From the NCBI GenBank assembly GCA_008729055.1, contig SDUX01000001.1, positions 1,550,001-1,614,000 on the forward strand: DNA of 64,000 bases. Direction: 5' to 3'. The position numbers were made by a program, and so were the translations under genes. Shown here in pieces: positions 53,791 through 63,773 of this stretch. How positions within the stretch are numbered: position 1 is the stretch's first letter; each line of letters starts with the position of its first letter. Below the pieces are notes generated by a model. That model did not search any database and had not been told where the DNA came from. It worked only from the letters and a program-made list of their open reading frames with translations. The stretch comes from Pyropia haitanensis (Eukaryota; Rhodophyta; Bangiophyceae; Bangiales; Bangiaceae).

Positions 53791-54722
53791 GAGCCACTTT
53801 GGCGGCGGCGGGGGTGGCGTAGGACGGGGGGGTGTCGGGGTGGGTGGCGGCGCTGCTGCCGCTGCTGCTGCCGCCGCGTTTGGCACCGCCGCTGCCGCTG
53901 CCGCCGCCGCCGCCGCCGCGGCGGTGCCCGTGGCCGGGTCGTCGGCCGCCCCGTCTCGGCGGGTGGTGTGTGCGGCGGAGGGGGGGGCGGCGGAGCCAGC
54001 GCCGCGGGCGGGCGGGGATGCGGCCGTTCCATCGGTCGCGGGTGCTGAGGAGCAGACGGCGGCTGCCCCCGCCGCGTCGGTGCCGGCCGACGTTGATTCC
54101 GCCGGCGGCGGCGGCAGCAGTAGCAGCGGCGGCACAAGCGGCAGCGGCAGCTCCCCTCCGTTGACGCCACCCTCCCCCCCCGCTGGGTGTCGTCTGCACC
54201 TGCCTCCACGCGCACCCCCCCCCTCCCCCCCCCGCTCACCCGTCTGTCCCGCGGGAGCGCCTCTCCTGGGCTGACGTGGAGGGCCTCGTCGGCAACCTCG
54301 CCGCGCAGGTGGCGGCGTCGCCCACCCCCGCCGACGTGGTCGTTGCCATCACCCGCGGCGGCATGATCCCCGCCACCCTCCTGTGCGAGCGCCTCGGCAA
54401 GCGAACGCTCGTGTCGGCGACGGTGATGCTCTACACGGACGAGGGCCAAAAGTTTTACGGCCTCGACGGGCCCCGCTTCCTCAACTTCCCCGACGACGAG
54501 GCGCTCACCGGCCGCCACGTGCTCGTCGTCGACGACGTGTGGGACTCGGGGGTGACCGCCCTGTCCGTGGCGGGCCGGTGCGGGCGGTCGGGCGCGGCGT
54601 CCGTGTCGGTGGCGGTACTGCACTTCAAGCCGGAGCGGGGGGCCGCGGCGGGGGCGCCAGACTTTTTTGCTCAGACCACCGAGTCGTGGGTGGTCTACCC
54701 GTGGGAGCCGGTGCCCGAGTAG
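53540..54722 (+). CDS. Purine phosphoribosyltransferase-like protein (frame break in C runs)
   Basis: Type-I phosphoribosyltransferase fold; such enzymes join a base to PRPP. The catalytic part is at about 54243-54722: RERLSWADVEGLVGNLAAQV, VVVAITRGGMIPATLLCERL, the PRPP loop HVLVVDDVWDSGVTA and the ending WVVYPWEPVPE. The YPWE end and short core match bacterial/archaeal-type purine phosphoribosyltransferases (COG2236-like) more than animal HPRT. The ATG at 53540 (GCCATGG) begins an N-terminal extension of about 225 residues, Ala/Gly-rich, which might include an organelle transit peptide. The extension and the catalytic part are in different frames; the switch lies in the C runs at 54174-54233 and needs one base removed or two added. 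Base specificity cannot be told from sequence. If the extension is not translated, no ATG precedes the core. Confidence 0.7.
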
Positions 54723-55134
54723 CGCCGGCGGCGGCGGCGCAGCGGTGCAGTGGAGGGGCGGTGGCGGTGGTGGCGCGGCGGCGCAAGGCGGACGGGGCGG
54801 GGCGGCTCGGCGGCAGTGGCGTCCGGCGAATTGATGGAGATCGGGTTGATTGGGCGAACAGTGTGGTCCATGCCGAACCGTTCGAACATACTTGATGGGC
54901 CAATAACATGCACGAATGCACCCAAGTCCCTCTGCACTTGTCAATGTAAGCATGGTAGTGGCGGGAAGACAGGGATTCAGATGACCGTGTGTGCACGGTG
55001 GAGCCTCTGTACGGCAGTCGACGTTGCAGAGGTCCCGGCGTCGGCGATCGCGGTGCTTTCCCACTTCCTCCTTCCCCCATCCGCCCCTCCGCTCCCTCTA
55101 CTCTTTCCCCTCGCGCTGCTCACCGCATCGCATC
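54723..55134. promoter_or_regulatory. Promoter region of the TRIC-type channel gene
   Basis: Contains ATTGG at 54849-54853 and CCAAT at 54900-54904, opposite orientations 51 bases apart, with the palindrome GTTCGAAC between them. Positions 55055-55134 are a pyrimidine-rich leader that runs to the start codon. Confidence 0.4.
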
Positions 55135-56220
55135 ATGGCGACGTCCGAAGTCGCCGCTACGCTGTCGGCGCTTGGCCAGCGGGCGCTCGCCGCCGCCGGC
55201 AGCCTGTCGCCCTCCACCTACACCGGCTATGCCGAGGTGCACGGCTGGGCGCGGCACATTGCACTGGACCTGCCCGTCTTCCCGTACCTCCTCTTTGCGC
55301 ACGCCCTTTACGCCGCCGATCGGGTACACGCGCTGACGGGCGGGCGGCAGCACTGGCTCAAGTCGTACGTCTTGACGCTGGCCGCGGCCTTTGGCGGCAG
55401 CACCCTCGCGAGCGTCCTGTCGGGCCGCCCGGCGCCGCTGTTCACCACCGCCGCCAACATGATGCTGCCGATGCAGGCGCTGTGTTGGTACCTGGTCAAC
55501 GTGGTCACCCCCGTGCGGGGGCTCCTGCGGCTGCGGCTGGTGTCGGCGGTGCTCGTCTACTTTGCGACCGCCGCCAAGGTACGCTCCATCTTTGGCACCG
55601 TCGACGGGCTGGTGGCGGCCTTCCCGGCGTCGTGGAGCGGGGCCATTGTGCTGGGTGGGCTCAGCGGCTGCGGCGGCTCCCTCTTTGTGTCGCTTGAAAA
55701 GATCAGCCAGTTTGGCCGGGGAGCGCCATCGGAGCTGTCGGCCCCCGGCTGGCCGTTCAAGGCCGCCTTCCTCTCGTCTGCCCTGTACTACCTTGGTACG
55801 GACCCGGCGGGGCTGGTCGCCACCGCGGCGGGCGTCAAGGCGCTTCCGTGGAGCCGCGACGAGGTCTGCTTTGCCGTCTCGGCGGGGCTGTGTGCGCACG
55901 CGACGCTGTGTGCCCTGGGGGGGGTGACGTTCAACCCGCTGCGCCCGGTGGAGGTGCTGCTGTCGGCGGTGCTGCGGCTGCCCGAGGGCGCCGCCACGGC
56001 GGCTACGGTCGTCCCTGCCGCCGCCCCCATAGGCGCCCCGTCGCGGGCAAAGGTGGGCGGTGCCGCGCTCCCGCGGCCGGGCGCCATGACCAGCAGCACC
56101 GTTGGCAGCACCGCCACGGCGTCAACGGTGGTGAGCGGGGCGAAGAACACGGCCAAGCTGCGGGTGCCCAAGAAGGGGCAGCCGACGCCGACGACGGCGG
56201 GCACCAAGAAGTCCAAATAG
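55135..56220 (+). CDS. TRIC-type (TMEM38-like) trimeric intracellular cation channel
   Basis: Homotrimeric monovalent-cation channel of internal membranes; in animals it balances charge during calcium release from the ER. 361 residues from the ATG at 55135, stop TAG at 56220. It is built as two repeats of three membrane helices plus a seventh. Hydrophobic segments lie near 45-62, 75-97, 106-126, 134-148, 168-186, 208-222 and 243-262. Each repeat has its glycine pair: FGGSTLASVLSGRP (86-99) and LSGCGGSLFVSLEK (176-189). LCWYLVNVVTP (116-126) matches the conserved WYL-x(n)-P stretch. The C-terminal 85 residues are polar and basic, ending KKSK, a possible ER-retention type tail. The frame is intact. 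TRIC-like proteins are known in animals, bacteria and archaea; identity here rests on these motifs. Confidence 0.8.
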   Translation: MATSEVAATLSALGQRALAAAGSLSPSTYTGYAEVHGWARHIALDLPVFPYLLFAHALYAADRVHALTGGRQHWLKSYVLTLAAAFGGSTLASVLSGRPAPLFTTAANMMLPMQALCWYLVNVVTPVRGLLRLRLVSAVLVYFATAAKVRSIFGTVDGLVAAFPASWSGAIVLGGLSGCGGSLFVSLEKISQFGRGAPSELSAPGWPFKAAFLSSALYYLGTDPAGLVATAAGVKALPWSRDEVCFAVSAGLCAHATLCALGGVTFNPLRPVEVLLSAVLRLPEGAATAATVVPAAAPIGAPSRAKVGGAALPRPGAMTSSTVGSTATASTVVSGAKNTAKLRVPKKGQPTPTTAGTKKSK

Positions 56221-56625
56221 CGCGCCCCCGCTGGCGAGGGGAGGGAGCCGCCCGCTGCGTGTGGGTGGGTGCACCGCGCCTTGTCCCGCCTTGTCCCCCG
56301 TATTGTCTGTGTACGCGGGCGTGTGTGTATGTGTGGGTGCCTGCGTGTGCATTGCGTGCTTTGCGCGACCACTGTGGATGGGATGGGAAAGAAAAGGATG
56401 GCTGCGATCGGGCCTGTTGTGGATGGGTGTTTGCCACAACGCCGTCGCGGCTCGAGACGGTGCTGCGCCGGCGGGGGGGGGCCCTGTGGAGTGCAGACGC
56501 TCTGTTGTTCACTGGACGAGTGTGAGCCGGCCCAACCGGTCGGGGAGATTCCCGTCGGCCGGGGGTCCACCCGCCCGCTCCCGCCGTGATGCCCACCCTC
56601 ACACCCATGCCGGTCAGCACAGCGA

Positions 56626-56668
<43 letters not shown>

Positions 56669-56914
56669 AATGGGGGTGGTGGCGGCGGTGGCGGCGGTGG
56701 CGGCGCGGCACGCCGAGCGCAACGATGGGAAGGGCCTGGCCATGACTTTGCCATGACCGGACCACGACGGGTGCGGGCTGACGGCCGTGTTTGGTTGGCG
56801 GCCGCGGCCGCGGCGGCCCCAGCCGCCGGTGCGCGACAGGGCCGCCGCCGCGGGCCCCGCCCGCCCTCCGTCTCCATAGCGCGGCCCGTCCGCCCAGCTC
56901 ACCCGCCCGCCCCT
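56221..56914. other. Convergent region, TRIC-type channel and DUF1990 genes
   Basis: The first 180 bases are GT-rich (TGTGTGTATGTGTGGG-like). A (GGC)n microsatellite occupies about 56623-56705. No gene is seen. Confidence 0.5.
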
Positions 56915-57830
56915 CTACCCGCCCGTGGCGGCGGCGGCGGCGGCCAGGCGGTCGCCCACCCCCCGCGCAAACGCGCGCTGCATGGCGCGCACCCACGGCC
57001 CGCCGAGGCGCGCCGCCACGCACCGGCCGCGTGCGTAGCTGACGAGCTCAAACACCACCTCCGCGTCTGGCGGCGGTGGCGGCGGCGGCGGCGGCGGCCA
57101 ATGGCGGGGGCGGCGGCGCCCGCCGCGCCCCCCCCCCCGCGGTCCTCCCCCCGCACACCGCCGCCGCCCCCATACGTCAACGCCACGTACTCCTCGCCGC
57201 GCAGGGCGTGCGCGGGGGTGGTGCCCCACACCAGCGCCACCCGCGCCGCCGCCGCCGCCGCCGCCGCCACCCCCGCCGTCGCCGCCGACGGCGCCGCGTC
57301 GGCGGCGGGCGCCACCCACAGCACCTCGTTGACGTTGACCGCCCACAGCGGCACCGGCACCGGCCGCGCGGCAACGACCAGCGTGTCGCCGGCGCGGAGG
57401 GGTGGTGGGGCGGCGGCGGCCCGCCGCGGCGCCGCGCCGGGGGCGCGGGGGGAGCCGGGGGGCGGGAGCCGCCGCGTGGCCACCCACCCCAGCTGCAGCG
57501 CGGCGGTGGAGGTGAGCGCCGCGGCGGCGCGCTGCCACGCCTGGCGTTGCGGGAGAGCGGAGCGGGACACACAAGCGCGCGGCAGGCCGGAGCGAGGGGG
57601 CGGGTGGGTCAGATGACGCGGCCCGCCACGCGGTGCCAACAGCGGGCGCCAGAACGAGCGCGGCAACGCGCGGCGTGGGCGGCGCAGGGCGTCCGTTCAC
57701 CGGGCACCCCCTGCCCGGCGTCGCCTCGGCTGTCCAACGCCGCACCCCCTGGCACGCCGCGGCCGCCGCGGCCGCGACCGCCACGCTGGGCGACGCCCAC
57801 CCCTCGCCTCAGCCGCCTCGACGGGCGACA

Positions 57831-57863
<33 letters not shown>

Positions 57864-58185
57864 GCACCTCCTCCCCGCGCCCCACCACGCGGCGGTAGTA
57901 GTTGGTGGCGTACCCCGCCGGCGCCGCCGCGCGGACCGCCGCCTCGCGCGTCGCCGCGTCCGCGCCCGCCGCCGCGGCGGCCGCGTCGCGGGTGGCCAGT
58001 GGCGCCGGCAGCGCACGCCAGCCGCCGTCTGTGGCCGCCGCGGCAGCCGCGGCGGCGGCGGCCGGGGCGGCGGCGGCGGCGACGGGCGGCGGCGCCCAGC
58101 CGAGGTGCAGCGGTGGCAGCAGCGGCGGCAGGCGCCAGCGGTGGCGGCGGCCGCCGCCAGGGGGGATCGCCGCCACCACTGACAT
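56915..58185 (-). CDS. DUF1990 family protein, two exons (one homopolymer frame break)
   Basis: Function of DUF1990 (UPF0548) proteins is unknown; they are found in bacteria and plants. Exon 1 is 58185-57868 and starts MSVVAAIPPGGG; it includes AAPAGYATNYYRRVVGRGEE. The intron runs from 57867 (GTGCG, directly followed by a T31 tract) to 57541 (CCAG). Exon 2 from 57540 reads AWQRAAAALTSTAALQLGWV, then RAGDTLVVAARPVPVPLWAV, VALVWGTTPAHALRGEEYVA, and, after a frame break probably in the C11 run at 57128-57138, DAEVVFELVSYARGRCVAAR and LGGPWVRAMQRAFARGVGDR. These blocks follow the family order: GY..., W of the second helix, GTLPGH-like GTTPAH plus GEE, and the final ARxxGPxVR helix. The total is about 314 residues. 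It has no obvious transit peptide. Confidence 0.75.
57832..57862. repeat. A31 homopolymer inside the DUF1990 intron
   Basis: 31 consecutive A on + (T on the coding strand), only five bases from the 5' splice site of the intron. Confidence 0.95.
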
Positions 58186-61100
58186 GGCGGCGCGGCGGTG
58201 GTGGCGTGCCCGTGGGGGTGTGCTGGTGGGAGCGCGTCGGGAGCAGGGGCGGGAAGGGGGACGGGGGTGGCGGCGGCGGAGGCGGGCGCTTGGGTGTGGG
58301 GCGAGAGAGGTGGGTCGTGCAGTCTGGGTGATCGCGGACCATCCCATCGAACCAGACGTCGAACAGAGTAGAATTTAGCAATCGTTTGGAATGTACAAGT
58401 CCATTGCGATCGTTTGGAGCTGCATTCGCCCTGATTAAGAAACAAAGACCAAAAAAACAGGAATCGGGTCGTCGTCAAGCGCGACCACCACGTAACGTAC
58501 CCGAGGTGCGATACGCACAGCCTGCCCTCTTCACATCTCTACCAGCAGTCCATGCCGCCTGTCGCAACGTGCTCCCGACCCGGGCGTCGCGTTCAAACGA
58601 CGCGCGCCAGCCTTCGCCGCCGTCGAGCACCACGTACAGGGCTGCCACTAGGCATCGGAAAGTAGCGCGTTGCTGGAGGCGCGGTGACACTCGAAACATG
58701 CCCAAGAGGACGGACCCATCAGCAGAGTCTGATATTTTATTACCAGCGTCCTCGTTTCTGCAGCTTCCAGAACAGCTGCCGGGCGTACCGCTGGCGGGGA
58801 CTACCAAGGTGGGTGGGGGGAGTGGCTTGGCACAGCTGCTTGCAGGTCAATCGTCGGTGTGGCGTGGCGGGCGGAAGCTCCACGGGATTCCACAGAGCGT
58901 GCTACAGCGGCGAAGGTGGCTATCAAGACCGCCGCCACGATCTCGCCACGGACGACGGCGCGTGTCCAGCCGCGGCAGGCGGCAAAGTCTCACGGGGTTG
59001 GCAGCACAACTGGAGCGAGCGCGAGTAGAACAGGCTGCTGGTCACAGCCGGGGGAAAACACCACTTGCGCTGGAGCAGTATGGCCGGCTTCCACGTTTGG
59101 GGGGCTGGCGAAGGCCGGTTTTTCCAGCGAGGCGAACGCTTCCGGTATGGGCAGTGGCATCCGGTGGACCTGCCTGAGCCTCCGCGCGGTCGCGCTCGGT
59201 TGAACCCAAGCTGCTCAGTCCCAACTGTCCTCTCGCTGGACGTTCCTCTAGCTCTGTACTTCAGGTGTCAGGAGCGCGCAGACCACAGAGCAAGGGCTGA
59301 CGGTGCGTGTGGGGCACAACAGTAGATGTCTTGTGTATCTCACCGAATACGACTGTATCACGTCGTCCAAAAACACCAAGACAAATGAGATAGTAAAGCA
59401 GCTAACTTTGCGGACTGGTCGCTTGTTGCAGGCGTCACTGTTTTGGCATTGCAGGTAAGAGCGGGTGCGGCGACACAGGGTCGGGACGGTGGCGTCGGTG
59501 GCGTCCGAGCGGGGACGAGGGGGTGTATGGTGGCGCTTGTGGCTGTGCTGGTGGGGGGACGGGCCGAACGGTAGCAATGGTACCGGGGCGGAAGGCGGCG
59601 GATGGTGGCGGCGGTTTGGGGATCGAAGAGGTGAGACGGAGGCAGCGGCACGGGGAGGGGAGGCAATGAAACCGTGGTGGGGGCTGAAAGGAGGGGTGTG
59701 AGACTGTGGAGGCGGCGGCAGCGGCGGTTTGGATTGAGGAGTGGCAGAGCAGTGGCGGCGGGAGCGGCGGTTTGGTTGACGAGGAGGGGCGGGCGGGTGG
59801 TGGCAGGGGCCGTTTTTGGGAACCAGGTGTGACGATGGCGGCGGTTTTTGCGGCGAGGGGCGATACAACTGTGGCGATAAGTGAACGAGGGCAGGGGCAA
59901 GACAATTGCGGCGGCGGCTCCGACGGTGGCAAACGCGGTGGTGCCGATAGAGACGGCAGTGAGGGGGGGGGTGGCGGGAAGATGGCAACAGTAGTGGCGG
60001 CGGTGGCGGTGGGGGATGAGGGGGGAGCGGCGGAACGACGGCAGCAACGGTGGTAGTGGTGGTGACGGCGGCGGCCGCGGCGGCAGCGGCGGCGGCGATT
60101 GTGTTGGGCGGAGAGGGGGTTTGGACGGTGTCAGTTGCGGTAAGGGCGGGGAAGTGGGGCTGGTGTGCACCGCTGTCGCAGGCGTGGTGAAGAGGCAACT
60201 GTGAGGATATCGCGGCGATGGTGGCCGTGGCGGGGGGGGCAGTGGGGTGGGGGGGGGGGGGGGCACAATCCCGATTGCTGTGGTGTGGAGGATTGGGTGG
60301 CCACCATTGGTGGGGGTGGTAGTGTCGAGGTGTGCGGCGACAGTGGCCAGCGGGCCTGGCGACCAAGGAGCACTACGTGACGGCGGCAGCTCAGGTGCAC
60401 GCCCGCTTCGCTACTTCTCCAGCAGCAGCCGCGCCTGTGGTTGTAACGTAAGGAGGCGGGGGCAAGGCGGCCGCGGCCGTGGCGGCTGTTGAGGAAAGAG
60501 CGGTGGTCAACGGCGGCGTTGGCTGCTTGGGTGGAGCGGGGGCCCATGAGCGAGTTGCTGTGTTAGGGCGGTGCACGCACGGGCAGCCGCTCGCTTCCTT
60601 GAGTGTGGACCAGTGGGGGAGGATGAGGAGGGCAGGGGGGGGCGCGGTGCATACCCTGCATTGCATCTTGCCACAGCCGGCTCGACATATGGAAAAAAAC
60701 AGGCGCTCGGTCGTTCAGTCCTGGTCCGTTCCTCATGGGCGTCGTGCCGCCACGTCCTGTTCGTACTTGGCAACAGCACCATCCTGGCCTCTGCAACCGG
60801 ACACTCTCGAGCGCCACGACCAGTACTGCCCATGGCCACCATGCATAACTGCCCGGCATGTGCTGGCAACCACTCCACAGCCCTGTCTTGCCTCCACTGC
60901 GGACGGTGTCAATGAGGTTGCAACGGTGCGCCAGCTTGTAGGAACCAGTACTGCCAGGGCCTGGTCGGCAGTGCTCTGGGAAGCGCATTGCTGGCGTGTC
61001 ACGCGCCCAACGACTGCGTCGACTCCCCCCTCGACGACGCCTCAGAGCACAACTTTTCGCCCGTTGGCCATTGCACAGGGTCACCAAAGAGGCACACCAT

Positions 61101-61389
61101 GTCCTTGCTGTTGTTCTCTGTGCTTGTCTCGAACGTGCCTGTTGTTGTTCCTCTTTCCTCCAGGGCACGCCGGCCCGCTCACTGCACGCAGCCCCGCTTC
61201 GAGCCCGCCACGCTGCCCTCTCCCGCTCACCGTACGATTCCGTACTGGTCCGCACTGCCAAAGGGCGGGACCGCGAGCGGTCCCCAACGGGAGCTGACCG
61301 TTCCGCCCGGTCACGAGTTGCCGCACCGACGCACCGCGCGCAGCAAGACGGCGCGGTCTCAAGAAAATTCACAGACAGGGCCGTACAGG
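58186..61389. other. About 3.2 kb without a supportable gene
   Basis: Positions 58200-58385 are leader and promoter of the DUF1990 gene, with ATCGTTTGGA repeated near 58381 and 58414. From 59450 to 60320 the plus strand is a degenerate GGN-rich (GGCGGT/GTGGCGG) low-complexity stretch. A minus-strand frame across it starts with TTG and encodes Pro/His/Ser low complexity, so I do not call it. Confidence 0.4.
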
Positions 61390-62268
61390 TCATACAGAGC
61401 GGCCGCCCCGCTGGACACCCCTGTGCTCGGCCCCTGGGCGGCCGTCCCCCGCCACAGCCCGCTCCGTCGCCCCCACCCGCCCCGCGATGCGGGGACACAC
61501 ACTGGAGGACTGCAACAAGAACAAAGGGCGGAGGAACGTGAGCGACGGAGAGTGGAGAGCGTGGCCCCCCCGGAACGAGCCGGCGGCGATTGCCGACGGA
61601 GGCATCAGGAGCACCGCCCGCGAGCCAACGGCCGATGCCGACGGAGGCATCAGGAGCACCGCCTCCCACACACCTCCCACCCCCCCCCCCCCCCCCCCCC
61701 CCCCGCTGCAGAGGCCCCCGGCGGCAACGTTCTGACAGCTCAAGAGGCCACTGTTGCCGGGGCATGCGCGAGCCGTCCCGCAACCCCCCCTTCCCGAGTG
61801 CCCTGACGCAACGCCCGTCGCGAGCGAGGCGGCCGCGCGTGGCTGGCCCCCCCCCCCCCCTGACGACCAGCGGTCGCGGGGGGTGGGACCTGTGGCACAA
61901 GCAGCACCACCCCCCCAGACGGGGAACCAGCCGAGGCGGCCCCGGCGGCGCGGCCGCGGCGCCCCCGCGTCGGGTGGCCCGCCTTCACCTCGGCGGCGGG
62001 GCGGGCTGCGCCGCCGCCGCGGCGCGCGCCGCGGCCGGTGGCGGGCGGCGGCGGTGGATGGCGGCGAGCGCGGGGACCCCGCGTCGGACGAGGCGCGGCG
62101 CGCGTCGCCGGTCGCGGCGGCGCGGCCGCGCACGCCGGCGGGTGCAAACGGGGGGGAATGGAAGCAGCGGGGAACCAACCGCGAGGGCGCGGCCGGCGGC
62201 GGCCGGCGGCCGCCGGCGGCGACCAGTCCCGCCTCGGCACCTGTCTGGCTAGTGTCAGATGCACTCAT
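61390..62268 (-). CDS. Hypothetical protein with a 15-residue duplication
   Basis: 292 codons from a true ATG at 62268 (MSASDTSQTGAEAGLVAAGG) to a stop at 61390. The composition is Ala/Gly/Pro/Arg-rich and no domain is recognised. Near the C-terminal half, VLLMPPSASAVGSRA is followed by VLLMPPSAIAAGSF, from a 45-base direct duplication that keeps frame. A CCAAT element on this strand (ATTGG at 62319-62323 on +) lies about 50 bases upstream of the ATG. These points make a gene possible, but many frames are open at this GC level. Confidence 0.3.
   Translation of the reverse strand: MSASDTSQTGAEAGLVAAGGRRPPPAAPSRLVPRCFHSPPFAPAGVRGRAAATGDARRASSDAGSPRSPPSTAAARHRPRRAPRRRRSPPRRRGEGGPPDAGAPRPRRRGRLGWFPVWGGGAACATGPTPRDRWSSGGGGGQPRAAASLATGVASGHSGRGGCGTARACPGNSGLLSCQNVAAGGLCSGGGGGGGGVGGVWEAVLLMPPSASAVGSRAVLLMPPSAIAAGSFRGGHALHSPSLTFLRPLFLLQSSSVCPRIAGRVGATERAVAGDGRPGAEHRGVQRGGRSV
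61591..61663. repeat. 28-bp direct repeat, period 45
   Basis: TGCCGACGGAGGCATCAGGA followed by GCACCGCC occurs at 61591-61618 and, without a change, at 61636-61663. Confidence 0.95.
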
Positions 62269-62348
62269 CTGGGAGGCGGTCGGTGCCAGCTGGAAGGTCC
62301 GTGCACGGGCAGGCGCCCATTGGTCAAAGCCCTAGTTGATCTAGAGCA

Positions 62349-62368
62349 GACGAGGTGAATACCTCGTC
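62349..62368. promoter_or_regulatory. Perfect hairpin between opposed CCAAT elements
   Basis: GACGAGGT and ACCTCGTC form an 8-bp stem with loop GAAT. ATTGG (62319-62323) lies to its left and CCAAT (62375-62379) to its right, facing opposite ways. The inner sequences ATTGGTC and GACCAAT are themselves inverted repeats. Confidence 0.5.
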
Positions 62369-62966
62369 GCCAGACCAATCAGAGGGCTCCATTCGGAATG
62401 GCCCGGGGGGGGGGGGCCGCAGCTCCCAGATCTGCCTGCCGTTCCGCGTGGCGAGGAAACCGCCAACGCTCTCCCCATCTGCCCGGCTCTGAGCTCTGCC
62501 CCAGAGGGGTGTGCCTCGGCGCCGACCGCCGCCCAGCGGTGCAGCCGCCCGCCCCCCACCCTCCCCCCCCCCCCCCGCCCCCCTTCCCCCCCCGCCGCTC
62601 TCCCGCCGGCCGCGAGTCTGTGTGCCTGTCGACGAGGCGGCCGCCAAAGATCCGCGGCGCCCCTCCCTCGCACCCCCCCCCGGTGGTTCCACAAACCAGA
62701 TGAGGGGCGGTCCCCGTTGCCCCTCCTCACGCGACCTATGCATGTGCCTGCTCCCCCCCCGCCCCCCCCGCCCTTTTGTCGATGGGGCGGGGGGGTTGAC
62801 GGGACACTGCTGGCGAGTGCGTGAGCGGCTGGCGCCCGTCGCGGCAGCCGCGGCGGGAGATTGCCAATCCCGCGGGACCGCCGCGCGGCAGGCCGCGGCG
62901 CGGCCGCGCGCGCGCCTCCCTCGTGCGCGTCAACGTCAGACGGCCGCCCGCGCTGGCCGCGCCTGG

Positions 62967-63028
62967 TTTTTTTTTTTTTTTTTTTTTTTTTTTGTGTGGT
63001 GTTTTTTTTTTTTTTTTTTTTTTTTTTT
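62967..63028. repeat. Two T27 homopolymers separated by GTGTGGTG
   Basis: Runs of 27 T at 62967-62993 and 63002-63028 with an 8-base spacer. Equal lengths suggest a duplication or a shared limit on slippage. Confidence 0.9.
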
Positions 63029-63739
63029 GTCCCGCGCCGCCGCCGCCGCCGCCGCGGTGTCTCTCGCCGACCGGGATGGGCCATGCGCGGCGCGCACGTG
63101 GGTCCATGGAAGGGCGGCGCCCAGCCTCTCCCCCCCCCCCTCAACCGTTCCCCCCCCGCCCCCCCCCCCCCCACCTCGCGGCAAGATGGATGGAGCGGCG
63201 GCACGGCTCCACACGCCAGCCGCGCCGCTGGGCATGGCCCGCCGCCGCCGCCGCTGCCGTCGCGACGGGCGTGCCGCCGCCGCCCGCGGGGCTATCTGCC
63301 GGCGGTGGCTCCCGCCGCGCCGCGCCGCGCCGCGCCGCGCCGCGCCGCGCCGCGCGGCGCGCCCCCGCGTCCACGATGCGTGCGGCGGCCGCGGGCGGCC
63401 CGTCGGGCGGGGGGGCCGTCGGCCGGCCGGCCGGCCGGCCGGCCAGCCAGCCGGCCGGCCCGCCGCGGCGTGGGGTGTGTGGCCGCCCGCCCGGCCGGCG
63501 GGCCGGCCGGCTCCCCCTCCAACGCCCGTTTTGTGGAACCCCCCCCCCCCCCCCCCCCCCCCCCCCACCCGCCCGCCCGCCCGCCCGCCATGATGGCCAG
63601 CCCATGACGCTGGCGTGGGTGGCCGCCCGCCGCGTGCGGCGGCCGCCCCGCGGCGGCGGACGTGGAAGCAACGCCGCCGCGCACGGCGGCGGCCGACGGC
63701 GCCGCGCGGCGGCGCGGCGCGGCGCGGCGCGGGCCGGTC

Positions 63740-63773
<34 letters not shown>

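Noticed and set aside
59248..60366. Pro/His/Ser-rich minus frame of over 370 codons
   Set aside because: Starts with TTG and simply mirrors the GGN-rich plus strand; no domain.
62967..63028. T27 tracts as poly-A tails of retrocopies
   Set aside because: No processed gene copy or target duplication is visible beside them.
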